64,000 nt of DNA from Oryzobacter telluris (GTDB lineage Bacteria; Actinomycetota; Actinomycetes; Actinomycetales; Dermatophilaceae): assembly GCF_043099285.1 (NCBI RefSeq), contig NZ_CP170723.1, positions 3,038,001 to 3,102,000 of the forward strand, read 5' to 3'. The position numbers and the translations under genes were made by a program. Below are positions 25,459 to 33,591 of this stretch, in pieces. A model generated the notes under the pieces. That model did no database searches. It was not told where the DNA came from and saw only the letters and a list, made by a program, of their open reading frames with translations. The stretch's first letter is position 1. Every line of letters begins with the position of its first letter.

Positions 25459-26288
25459 GCGCCGAGCACCTCGCCCGTCATCGGGTCGACGACGCCCACG
25501 AGGTCCTCCGGTGGGACGGGGTCGAGCAGGTGCGGCCCGTTGGACCGGTTGCTGCTCACCGCGGTCGGGACGGGACGGGCCACGAAGCGTCCGGCCGGGT
25601 GCGGCTCGAGGAGGGGCAGGACGTCGGCGGCGCCGGTGCCCGGGTCGAGCCAGGTGTCCCACTCGTCGCGCTCGAGGACGAGGGGCTGGCGGTCGTGGAT
25701 CCGGTCCAGGCCCGGCTCGGCCGGACCGGTGAGGACGGTGAAGGTGGTGAGCCACGCCATCGGGTCGTCGGGGTCGGCGACGGCGGCGTCGCGCCAGAAC
25801 TCGTAGAGCCCGGCCATCGCGACGCTCGTGCCGTCGGCCCGCTCGGTGAAGAACGGCTGCTTGCGGGGCTTGCCCTTGGCGTCGAGCGCGGTGGGCGAGA
25901 CCTGCCACTCGTACCAGCCCTGGGCCGGGACGAGGCAGCGTCGCGAGGCGAGAGCCCGGGCGAACGCCGGCTTGTCGGCCACCGACTCGACCCGGGCGTT
26001 GATCATCCGGGCGCCACCTCGTGGGTCCTTGGACCAGCTGGGCACGAGCCCCCACGTGAGCAGGCGCAGCTGGCGCCGCGGCTCGGCCTCGCGGTCGTCG
26101 CGCGGCGCCCGGACGAGGACGACCGGCGCCTGCTTCGTGGGGGCCACGTTGTGGTCCGGGCGGCCCGGGGGCGGCTCCTGCGGTTTGACCAGGACGCTGC
26201 GGCCGGGCTCCCCCGACCGGTCGTCGTCGACCTCGAACTCGAGCACGAGCTCGTCGGGGTTCGCCGTCGCGGCGTAGCGACCACACAT
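25455..26288 (-). CDS. SRAP domain protein (HMCES/YedK-type abasic-site DNA-protein crosslinker)
   Basis: This 277-residue protein begins MCGRYAAT; in this family Met1 is removed and Cys2 forms a covalent link with abasic sites in single-stranded DNA. Further family motifs are YNVAPT-like HNVAPTKQAPVVL, WGLVPSWSKD, NARVESVADKPAF and RRCLVPAQGWYEW. It protects AP sites during replication. TAGCCT lies 7 nt upstream of the ATG, suggesting a leaderless mRNA. The acidic insertion after residue 20 makes it a little longer than E. coli YedK (222). Confidence 0.93.
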   Translation of the reverse strand: MCGRYAATANPDELVLEFEVDDDRSGEPGRSVLVKPQEPPPGRPDHNVAPTKQAPVVLVRAPRDDREAEPRRQLRLLTWGLVPSWSKDPRGGARMINARVESVADKPAFARALASRRCLVPAQGWYEWQVSPTALDAKGKPRKQPFFTERADGTSVAMAGLYEFWRDAAVADPDDPMAWLTTFTVLTGPAEPGLDRIHDRQPLVLERDEWDTWLDPGTGAADVLPLLEPHPAGRFVARPVPTAVSSNRSNGPHLLDPVPPEDLVGVVDPMTGEVLGA

Positions 26289-26375
26289 GGTCCTCAGGCT
26301 ACGCACCCCGGATCCAGCAACTACCGTAGGGAGACGAGTCCTGACCAGAGGAAACCAACCCGGAGGTCCTGCCCC

Positions 26376-26918
26376 ATGACTGTGGTGCGACGTGTCGCCC
26401 GACCGATGCTCGCCGCGATGTTCGTCGTCGGCGGCCTCGACCAGCTCAAGCACCCCGGACGCAAGGCCGACACCGCGCGCCCGCTCGTGGAGAAGGTGGG
26501 GCCGCGGATCGGCCTCCCCGACGACACCGAGCTGCTCGTGCGGGCCAACGGCGTGGCGATGGTGGGGGCCGGCACGCTGCTCGCGCTCGGCCGCCTCCCC
26601 CGCCTGGCGTCGACCGTGCTGGCCGCCACCCTCGTGCCGACCACCCTTGCGGCACACGCGTACTGGGAGAAGCAGGACCCCGCGGAGCGGGAGAAGCAGA
26701 AGGTCCAGTTCCTCAAGAACCTCGGCCTGTTCGGCGGGCTGCTCCTCGCCGCCGTCGACACCGAGGGCAAGCCCGGGCTGGCCTACCGGGCCCGCCTGGC
26801 CGGCGAGAGCGCCCAGCGGGTCGCCCGCACCACCCGTCGCGAGGCGCGCCACGCCGCCCGCGCCGCCGGCCGCGAGGCCCGACTGAAGGCGGCCCGGGCG
26901 CACCATGCCGTCAGCTGA
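26376..26918 (+). CDS. DoxX-family membrane protein
   Basis: This 180-residue protein has a DoxX-like helical bundle (residues 1-130) with RPMLAAMFVVGGLDQLKHPG, VRANGVAMVGAGTLLALG and LFGGLLLAAVD, and an Arg/Ala-rich amphipathic C-terminal tail of about 45 residues. The function is not known; DoxX proteins are linked to redox functions. A CGGAGG ribosome site precedes the ATG, and a TACCGT -10 candidate lies at 26322-26327. Its 3' end overlaps the aroA start by 14 bp. Confidence 0.85.
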   Translation: MTVVRRVARPMLAAMFVVGGLDQLKHPGRKADTARPLVEKVGPRIGLPDDTELLVRANGVAMVGAGTLLALGRLPRLASTVLAATLVPTTLAAHAYWEKQDPAEREKQKVQFLKNLGLFGGLLLAAVDTEGKPGLAYRARLAGESAQRVARTTRREARHAARAAGREARLKAARAHHAVS

Positions 26919-28197
26919 CTGGGTGGCGCCGACCGCCCCCGGTCCGGTCGGCGCCCGTGTGGTCCTCCCCGGGAGCAAGTCGCTCACCAACCGCTACCTC
27001 GTCCTCGCGGCCCTCGCGTCCGACGTCTCGAGGCTGCGGGCCCCCCTCCGCTCCCGCGACACCCTCCTCATGGCGCAGGCGCTGCGCACCCTCGGCGCGC
27101 GGGTCGACGACGTCGACGACGGCGACTGGGTCGTCACCCCCGGGCCCGTCACCGGCGGCGGCGCGGTCGACTGCGGGCTCGCCGGCAACGTCATGCGCTT
27201 CGTCCCCGCGGTCGCCGGCCTGGCGTCCGGCCCGGTCCGCTTCGACGGCGACGAGCACGCCCGGCTGCGGCCGATGGCTCCCGTCCTCGGCGCGCTGCGC
27301 ACCCTCGGCGTCGAGATCGACGACGAGGGCCGGGGCAGCCTCCCGTTCACCGTCCAGGGCCGCGGCGCGGTCCCCGGTGGGTCGGTGACGCTCGACGCGT
27401 CGGCCTCCTCCCAGTTCGTCTCCGGGCTGCTCCTCTCCGGCGCCCGCTTCGAGCAGGGCGTGACGGTGCACCACGACGGCAAGGCCGTGCCGAGCCTGCC
27501 GCACATCGAGATGACGGTCGAGACCCTGCGCGACGCGGGTGTCGTCGTCGACGACGGCGACGCCCACACCTGGCGGGTCGAGCCGAGCGAGATCAACGCC
27601 CTCGACGTGCAGGTCGAACCCGACCTGTCCAACGCGGCGCAGTTCCTCGCGGCGGCACTCGTCACCGGTGGCCGGGTGCACGTGCCGGGCTGGCCGCAGT
27701 ACACGACCCAGGGCGGCGACTTCGTCCGCGAGGTCCTCGACATGATGGGCGCCGACGTCGTCCTCGACCGCGGCGGCCTCACGGTCAGCGGCGGCGACGG
27801 CATCTCGGGGGTCGACGTCGACCTCCACGACTCCAGCGAGCTCACGCCCGTGGTCGCGGCGCTGTGCGCAATTGCCGACTCCCCCAGCGTGATTCGCGGC
27901 GTGGCGCACATCCGTGGCCACGAGACCGACCGCCTCGCCGCGCTGCGCACGGAGCTCACCGGGCTCGGTGCCGTGGTCGACGAGACCGACGACGGGCTGC
28001 GCATCACCCCGCGCCCGCTGCACGGCGGACGGTTCCGCACGTACGCCGACCACCGCATGGTGATGGCGGCCGCCGTCCTCGGGCTCGCCGTCCCCGACAT
28101 CGTCGTCGAGGACGTCGGCACGGTCGCGAAGACGATGCCGGCCTTCACCGAGCTCTGGGACGACATGCTCTCCCAGCGGGTCACGGCGGACGCCTGA
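26905..28197 (+). CDS. aroA: 3-phosphoshikimate 1-carboxyvinyltransferase (EPSP synthase)
   Basis: This 430-residue enzyme of the shikimate pathway joins PEP to shikimate-3-phosphate. It has PGSKSLTNRYLVLAALA (substrate-binding Lys), LAGNVMRFVPAVAGLA, the DASASSQFVSGLLL loop, DLHDSSELTPVVAAL and a C-terminal DHRMVMAAAVLGL. The ATG lies inside the end of the DoxX gene and the stop shares a base with rsgA, so the three genes form an operon. In many actinobacteria aroA is also followed by rsgA. Confidence 0.96.
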   Translation: MPSADWVAPTAPGPVGARVVLPGSKSLTNRYLVLAALASDVSRLRAPLRSRDTLLMAQALRTLGARVDDVDDGDWVVTPGPVTGGGAVDCGLAGNVMRFVPAVAGLASGPVRFDGDEHARLRPMAPVLGALRTLGVEIDDEGRGSLPFTVQGRGAVPGGSVTLDASASSQFVSGLLLSGARFEQGVTVHHDGKAVPSLPHIEMTVETLRDAGVVVDDGDAHTWRVEPSEINALDVQVEPDLSNAAQFLAAALVTGGRVHVPGWPQYTTQGGDFVREVLDMMGADVVLDRGGLTVSGGDGISGVDVDLHDSSELTPVVAALCAIADSPSVIRGVAHIRGHETDRLAALRTELTGLGAVVDETDDGLRITPRPLHGGRFRTYADHRMVMAAAVLGLAVPDIVVEDVGTVAKTMPAFTELWDDMLSQRVTADA

Positions 28198-29222
28198 TGG
28201 TGCGGTCGTCCAGCGACTACGACGAGTCGGACGTCCGGATCCGCCCCAGCCGCAGGGGTTCTCGTCCGCGCAGCAAGGACCGGCCCGCGCACACCGACGC
28301 GGTCCCCGGTCGGGTCCTCGGCGTCGACCGCGGCCGCTACACCACCCTCGTCGAGGACGCCGACGGCAAGCGCATCGTCACGGCGATGCGCGCCCGCGAG
28401 CTCGGCCGCAAGGGCATCGTCGTCGGTGACGAGGTCCACCTCGTCGGCGACGCCACCGGTGTCGACGGCAGCCTCGCGCGGATCGTGCGAATCTCCCCTC
28501 GGGAGACCGTACTTCGACGTACGGCCGACGACACCGACCCGGTCGAGCGCATCCTCGTGGCCAACGCCGACCAGCTCGTCGTCGTCTCGGCCCTCGCCAA
28601 CCCCGAGCCCCGCCCGCGCCTCATCGACCGCTGCCTCGTCGCCGCCTACGACGCCGGGATGGAGCCGCTGCTCGTCCTCACCAAGGCCGACCTGACCGAC
28701 CCCACCCCCTTCCTCGAGCAGTACGCGCCGCTGTCGGTGCGACACATCGTCACGGCGCGGCACGACGGCACCACCGACGGTCTCGAGGCGCTGCGCACGG
28801 CGCTGGCCGGCCGGGTCAGCGTCCTCGTGGGCCACTCCGGCGTCGGCAAGAGCACCCTCGTCAACGCCCTCGTCCCCCTCGCGCTGCGCGCCACCGGCAT
28901 CGTCAACGACGTCACCGGACGCGGTCGGCACACCTCCTCCTCCGCGGTCGCGCTGGCCCTGCCCGACGACGACGGCTGGGTCATCGACACCCCGGGCGTG
29001 CGCTCCTTCGGTCTGGCCCACGTCGACCTGACCCGCATCGTCCAGCACTTCGAGGACCTCGAGCCCGGCACCGAGCAGTGCCCCCGCGGGTGCACGCACG
29101 ACGAGGAGGAGTGCGGCCTCGACGCCTGGGTCGAGAGCGGTGCGGCCGGACCCGCCGGTCCGGCACGCCTGGACTCGCTGCGGCGCCTGCTGCGGGCCCG
29201 CACGCCCGACAAGGACGACTGA
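28197..29222 (+). CDS. rsgA: ribosome small-subunit-dependent GTPase A
   Basis: This 341-residue circularly permuted GTPase matures the 30S subunit. It has an N-terminal OB fold, then G4 TKAD, the P-loop GHSGVGKSTLVNAL, G3 DTPGVRSFGL, and a C-terminal zinc site CPRGCTHDEEECGLDAW. The order G4-G1-G3 shows the circular permutation. The ATG overlaps the aroA stop (TGATG). It ends at a strong bidirectional terminator shared with the convergent peptide importer operon. Confidence 0.95.
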   Translation: MVRSSSDYDESDVRIRPSRRGSRPRSKDRPAHTDAVPGRVLGVDRGRYTTLVEDADGKRIVTAMRARELGRKGIVVGDEVHLVGDATGVDGSLARIVRISPRETVLRRTADDTDPVERILVANADQLVVVSALANPEPRPRLIDRCLVAAYDAGMEPLLVLTKADLTDPTPFLEQYAPLSVRHIVTARHDGTTDGLEALRTALAGRVSVLVGHSGVGKSTLVNALVPLALRATGIVNDVTGRGRHTSSSAVALALPDDDGWVIDTPGVRSFGLAHVDLTRIVQHFEDLEPGTEQCPRGCTHDEEECGLDAWVESGAAGPAGPARLDSLRRLLRARTPDKDD

Positions 29223-29235
29223 CCCCTCCCCCACG

Positions 29236-29272
29236 ACGAGGGGGCCCCGGGATCGCTCCCGGGGCCCCTCGT
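29236..29272. terminator. bidirectional terminator between rsgA and the peptide importer
   Basis: ACGAGGGGGCCCCGGGA (29236-29252) pairs with 29257-29272 around loop TCGC with one bulged G. It lies 14 bp after the rsgA stop and 16 bp beyond the convergent ATPase stop, so it can end both transcripts. Confidence 0.8.
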
Positions 29273-29287
29273 GTCGTGCGGTGCGCG

Positions 29288-30493
29288 TCAGGCGCTCGGC
29301 GGCCGGTGGTCGTCCGGCTGCTCGTCGACCATCCGTGTGGCGTCCTGCGGGGCGACGTCCTCGTCGGCCCGCAGCAGGTCGGCCTTCTCGGCGTCGACAC
29401 CGGACGGGCCGGGGCCCGTCACCGCGTCGAGGTCGACGACGTCGGTCGTGGTGAAGCGCTCGTCGGGCACCTCGTCGGAGACGTCGACCGTCTCGACGAT
29501 GACCCGCGCCTCGGCGAAGTGGCATGCCGACAGGTGCTCGCCGCGGCCGTCGGGCCGCAGCACGAGCTCGGGCTCGTCGACGCTGCACACGTCCTGCGCC
29601 TTCCAGCACCGGGTGTGGAACCGGCACCCCGACGGCGGCTTCGCCGGCGAGGGCACGTCGCCCACGAGCACGATCTGCTCGCGCTTGCCGCGCAGCGTCG
29701 GGTCGGGCACGGGCACGGCCGAGAGCAGGGCCTGGGTGTACGGGTGCGTGGGACGCGAGTACACCTCGTCCTCCTCGCCGAGCTCGGCCATCCGCCCGAG
29801 GTACATGACCCCGACGCGGTCCGAGATGTGCCGCACGACCGAGAGGTCGTGCGCGATGAAGACGTAGGCGAGACCGAGCTCGTCCTGCAGCTTCTCCATG
29901 AGGTTGACGACCTGCGCCTGCACCGACACGTCGAGCGCCGACACCGGCTCGTCGCACACGAGCACCTTGGGGTTGAGCGCGATGCCGCGCGCGATGCCGA
30001 TGCGCTGCCGCTGACCGCCAGAGAACTGGTGGGGGTAGCGGTTGATGTGCTCGGGGTTCAGGCCCACGAGGTCGAGGAGCTCCTGGACCCGCGCACGACG
30101 CCCGCCCTTGGGCACGACGTCGGGGTGGATCTCGAACGGCTCGCCCACGATGTCGCCGACCGTCATCCTCGGGTTCAGCGAGGTGTACGGGTCCTGGAAG
30201 ACGATCTGGATGTCGCGGCGCAGCTGGCGCAGCGTGCGACCCGAGGCGGTGCTCCAGTCCTCGCCACCGAAGGTGACCGTGCCGGAGGTGGGGTTCTCCA
30301 GGCGCATGAGGAGGCGGCCGAGCGTGGACTTGCCACACCCGGACTCACCGACGATGCCGAGCGTCTCGCCCTTGTGCAGGTCGAAGCTGACGCCGTCGAC
30401 GGCCTTGACGTGACCCGTGGTGCGACGCAGGACCCCGGTCTTGATGGGGTAGTGCTTGACCAGGTTCTGGGCACTGAGGATGACCTCAGGCAT
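29288..30493 (-). CDS. oligopeptide/dipeptide ABC transporter ATP-binding protein (DppF/OppF type)
   Basis: This 401-residue ATPase has Walker A GESGCGKSTLGRLL, signature FSGGQRQRIGIARGI, Walker B VLVCDEPVSALDVS and the C-terminal oligopeptide-transporter domain with CRFHTRCWKAQDVC. After it there is an unusual acidic tail of about 80 residues with no recognisable motif. The ATG is preceded by GAGGAG and overlaps the upstream ATPase by 8 bp. It is the last gene of the importer operon. Confidence 0.93.
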   Translation of the reverse strand: MPEVILSAQNLVKHYPIKTGVLRRTTGHVKAVDGVSFDLHKGETLGIVGESGCGKSTLGRLLMRLENPTSGTVTFGGEDWSTASGRTLRQLRRDIQIVFQDPYTSLNPRMTVGDIVGEPFEIHPDVVPKGGRRARVQELLDLVGLNPEHINRYPHQFSGGQRQRIGIARGIALNPKVLVCDEPVSALDVSVQAQVVNLMEKLQDELGLAYVFIAHDLSVVRHISDRVGVMYLGRMAELGEEDEVYSRPTHPYTQALLSAVPVPDPTLRGKREQIVLVGDVPSPAKPPSGCRFHTRCWKAQDVCSVDEPELVLRPDGRGEHLSACHFAEARVIVETVDVSDEVPDERFTTTDVVDLDAVTGPGPSGVDAEKADLLRADEDVAPQDATRMVDEQPDDHRPPSA

Positions 30494-31523
30494 CGATGAC
30501 CTCCTCGGCGAAGTGGCAGGCCGAGAAGCGACCCGGGACGACCTCACGCAGCTCGGGCCGGTCGGTGCGGCACAGGTCCTGCGCCATCCGGCAACGGGGG
30601 TTGAACGGGCAGCCCGGCGGGATCCGCAGGAGGTTGGGCGGGAGCCCACCGATGGCTGCCAGCGTCTGGCCCTTCTGGTCCAGGCGCGGGATCGACTCGA
30701 GCAGCCCGCGGGTGTACGGGTGTGCCGGTGAGCCGTAGAGCTCGTGGACGTCGGCGGTCTCGACGAGCCGGCCCGCGTACATCACGGCGATCCGGTCGGC
30801 GACGTCGGCGACGACACCGAGGTCGTGCGTGATGAGGATGAGCCCCATCTGGCGCTCCTCCTGCAGCTCCTCGAGCAGGGCCATGATCTGGGCCTGCACG
30901 GTGACGTCGAGCGCGGTGGTCGGCTCGTCGGCGATGAGGACCGCCGGGTCGAGCGCGATGGCCATCGCGATCATGATGCGCTGGCGCATGCCGCCGGAGA
31001 ACTGGTGCGGGTAGGACTTCACCCGCTGCCGGGCCGCCGGGATCTGGACGCGCTCCATGAGGCGCACGGCCTGCTCGAGGGCGTCGCTCTTGTTGACGCC
31101 CCGGTGGGTCCGGAACATCTCGGCGATCTGCCACCCCACCGGGAAGACGGGGTTCAGCGAGGAGAGCGCGTCCTGGAAGATCATCGAGATCTCCGGTCCG
31201 CGGGTCAGCCGCCGCTGCTCGGCGGGCATCGAGAGCAGGTCCTGGCCGCAGTAGCGGACGTGACCCTTCGGGATGACCGCCGGCGGCATGTCGAGGATGC
31301 CCATGATCGCCTGCGCGGTCACGGACTTGCCCGAGCCGGACTCGCCGAGGATGGCCAGGGACTCGCCCTGGCGCAGCTCGAAGGAGACGCCGTTGATGGC
31401 GGTGGCCACGCCGTCGGGGGTGTGGAACTCGACGAACAGGTCGTCGACCTCCAGCAGCACCCCGTCCTGCGGCGTGTAGGCGGAGCCCGAGCCCGAGGGC
31501 CGGGTCGTGGTGTCGGTGCTCAT
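30486..31523 (-). CDS. oligopeptide/dipeptide ABC transporter ATP-binding protein (DppD/OppD type)
   Basis: This 345-residue ATPase has Walker A LGESGSGKSVTAQAIMGIL, signature FSGGMRQRIMIAMAIA, Walker B VLIADEPTTALDVT and a C-terminal Cys-containing oligopeptide domain (CPFNPRCRMAQDLC). It forms a heterodimer with the DppF-type ATPase that follows. The start is 8 nt after the upstream permease stop. Confidence 0.94.
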   Translation of the reverse strand: MSTDTTTRPSGSGSAYTPQDGVLLEVDDLFVEFHTPDGVATAINGVSFELRQGESLAILGESGSGKSVTAQAIMGILDMPPAVIPKGHVRYCGQDLLSMPAEQRRLTRGPEISMIFQDALSSLNPVFPVGWQIAEMFRTHRGVNKSDALEQAVRLMERVQIPAARQRVKSYPHQFSGGMRQRIMIAMAIALDPAVLIADEPTTALDVTVQAQIMALLEELQEERQMGLILITHDLGVVADVADRIAVMYAGRLVETADVHELYGSPAHPYTRGLLESIPRLDQKGQTLAAIGGLPPNLLRIPPGCPFNPRCRMAQDLCRTDRPELREVVPGRFSACHFAEEVIDA

Positions 31524-31531
31524 GGGTTCCC

Positions 31532-32461
31532 TCAGCGGTTCTTCGGGTCGAGGGCGTCGCGGACGACGTCGCCGAGCAGGATGAAGGCCAGGACAGCCAG
31601 GGACAGGAACAGGCTCGGGAAGAAGAGCATGTGCGGCGTCGTGCGCAGGCCGATGATCGCGGCGCTGATGTCGATGCCCCACGAGATGGCCGGGGCCTGG
31701 AGCCCGATCCCGAGGTAGGACAGGGTCGCCTCGACCGCGATGTACGCGCCGAGGTTGATCGTCGCGACGACGATGACCGGCGCCACGGCGTTGGGGAGCA
31801 CGTGCGAGCGCACGATGCGCCACGGGCTGGCCCCGAGGGCGCGTGCCGCCTGGACGTAGTCGTTCGGCTTGACCTGGATGACGCTGGAGCGCATGAGGCG
31901 CGCCATGCTCGGCCAGCCGAGGATGACGAGCGCCACGACGACCTTGAGGACGACCAACAGGTAGTTGTTGTTGAAGAAGTCCGGCAGCGAGACCAGGAAG
32001 ATGATCGCGCCGAGGAGCAGCGGGATCGCGAAGAAGATGTCACCGATGCGCGACATCAGGGCGTCGGCCCAGCCACCGAGGTAGCCGGACAGGACCCCGA
32101 TGATCCCACCGAGGAGCACCGTGCCGATCGTCGTGAACAGGCCGACGAGGATCGACGCGCGGGCACCGTAGATGCACCGGGCGTAGATGTCGTAGCCCTG
32201 GATGTCGCGACCGAACAGGGTGCCGTCGCCGGGGCGCGAGCGTGACTGCGCGAGGACCGCCTCGCGGGGGTCGGTGCTCGTGAACAGGCTGGGCCAGGCC
32301 GCCATGAGGACGAACACGACGATCATCGCCGCGGAGATCCAGAACATGGGGTTCTTGCGCATGGCGCGCCAGGCGTCGGAGCCGAGGGAGCGCTCCTCGC
32401 CGGCGTCGCCGCCGTCGCGGGGCTCGGCGGCCTTCACTTCGGCGATGGCGGCTTCAGTCAT
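31532..32461 (-). CDS. oligopeptide/dipeptide ABC transporter permease (DppC type)
   Basis: This 309-residue permease has a hydrophobic segment near residue 40 (FWISAAMIVVFVLMAAWPSL), an extracytoplasmic loop with HPLGTDxxGRD-like FGRDIQGYDIYAR, and a five-helix membrane domain with the EAA loop RALGASPWRIVRSHVLPNAV. The N-terminal 35 residues are charged and cytoplasmic. It overlaps the DppB-type gene by 8 bp. Confidence 0.93.
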   Translation of the reverse strand: MTEAAIAEVKAAEPRDGGDAGEERSLGSDAWRAMRKNPMFWISAAMIVVFVLMAAWPSLFTSTDPREAVLAQSRSRPGDGTLFGRDIQGYDIYARCIYGARASILVGLFTTIGTVLLGGIIGVLSGYLGGWADALMSRIGDIFFAIPLLLGAIIFLVSLPDFFNNNYLLVVLKVVVALVILGWPSMARLMRSSVIQVKPNDYVQAARALGASPWRIVRSHVLPNAVAPVIVVATINLGAYIAVEATLSYLGIGLQAPAISWGIDISAAIIGLRTTPHMLFFPSLFLSLAVLAFILLGDVVRDALDPKNR

Positions 32462-33383
32462 GGCTGATCCTCGGGTCCAGCAGCCCGTAGAGCAGGTCCA
32501 CGAGCAGGTTGACGAACAGGTACACGATGACGAGGACCGTCACCGCACCGACGACGCTCGCGCCGTCACGGGAGCGGATCGACCGGAAGATGTAGCCGCC
32601 GATCCCCGGGATGTTGAAGATGCTCTCGGTGACGATCGCGCCACTGAGCAGGGCGCCGACGTCGAAGCCGATGTAGGTGACGACCGGGATGAGCGAGTTG
32701 CGCAGGGCGTGGATGCCGACCGCGCGTCGCTTCGTCAGGCCCTTGGCCACCGCGGTGCGCACGTAGTCGGCCCGCAGGTTCTCCACGAGGTTGGTGCGGG
32801 TCAGCCGGGTCACGTAGGCGACCGACAGCGACCCCAGCACGATGGCGGGGAGCATCAGCTCGTAGACCGACGGGTTCGACGACGTCACCGTGACCGGGAA
32901 CAGCCCCGCCTTGACCCCGAGGAAGTACTGCCCGAGGCCGGCGATGACGAACACCGGGATCGAGATGAGGACCAGGGTGGAGACGAGGACGAGGTTGTCG
33001 AGGAACCCGTTCTTGCGGATCCCTGTCAGCACTCCCGCGGTGACGCCCAGGACCGCCTCGAACGCCAGGGCGAGCAGCGCCAGCTTGGCGGTCACGGGGT
33101 AGCGCAGCTTGAGCTGGTCGGCGACGGAGATGCCGTTGAAGGTCTCCCCCAGGTCGCCCTGCACGAGGTTGCCCACGTACTTGCCGTACTGGATGAGCAT
33201 GGGGTCGTTGAGGTTGTACTTCTCGCGGAAGGCTTGTGCGTAGGCCGGCGGGCACGGGCGCTCGCCGCACTTGCCTGCCAGCGGGTCGCCCGGCAGGGCG
33301 AAGACCATGGTGAAGATGAGGAACGTCGCTCCCAGGATCACCGGGATCATCTGCAGGAGCCGTCGGATGATGTATGTACCCAC
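32454..33383 (-). CDS. oligopeptide/dipeptide ABC transporter permease (DppB type)
   Basis: This 309-residue permease starts at a GTG (YIIRRLLQMIPVILGATFLI) behind a near-perfect AAGGAGGTGA ribosome site. It has LNDPMLIQYGKYVGNLVQGD, the EAA-like region VRTAVAKGLTKRRAVGIHAL and the terminal DLLYGLLDPRI that are typical of DppB/OppB. It forms the channel with the DppC-type permease. The binding-protein gene lies upstream across a terminator hairpin. Confidence 0.94.
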   Translation of the reverse strand: MGTYIIRRLLQMIPVILGATFLIFTMVFALPGDPLAGKCGERPCPPAYAQAFREKYNLNDPMLIQYGKYVGNLVQGDLGETFNGISVADQLKLRYPVTAKLALLALAFEAVLGVTAGVLTGIRKNGFLDNLVLVSTLVLISIPVFVIAGLGQYFLGVKAGLFPVTVTSSNPSVYELMLPAIVLGSLSVAYVTRLTRTNLVENLRADYVRTAVAKGLTKRRAVGIHALRNSLIPVVTYIGFDVGALLSGAIVTESIFNIPGIGGYIFRSIRSRDGASVVGAVTVLVIVYLFVNLLVDLLYGLLDPRISHD

Positions 33384-33522
33384 GTCACCTCCTTGGCGTC
33401 TCAGGCCGTCGTCAGGGTGTGGACGGCATCGTCGGGTGTACGGGAAATGAACCTAGACCATGAGCATGTGGACCCGGCACCCGCGCGCCCCCGTGGTGCG
33501 CGCGAACGGGTCCTGACACGGC

Positions 33523-33556
33523 CGTCGGCCTGCCAGCAGGAGCTGGCAGGCCGACG
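33523..33556 (-). terminator. 15-bp hairpin between binding protein and permease genes
   Basis: CGTCGGCCTGCCAGC (33523-33537) and its exact complement (33542-33556) flank a 4-nt loop. It lies 36 nt past the binding-protein stop on the minus strand, inside the operon. Partial termination here would make more binding protein than permease, a common arrangement. Confidence 0.8.
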
Positions 33557-33591
33557 ACGTGTGTGAAACGTGAACCTGCGGTTCAGTCAGC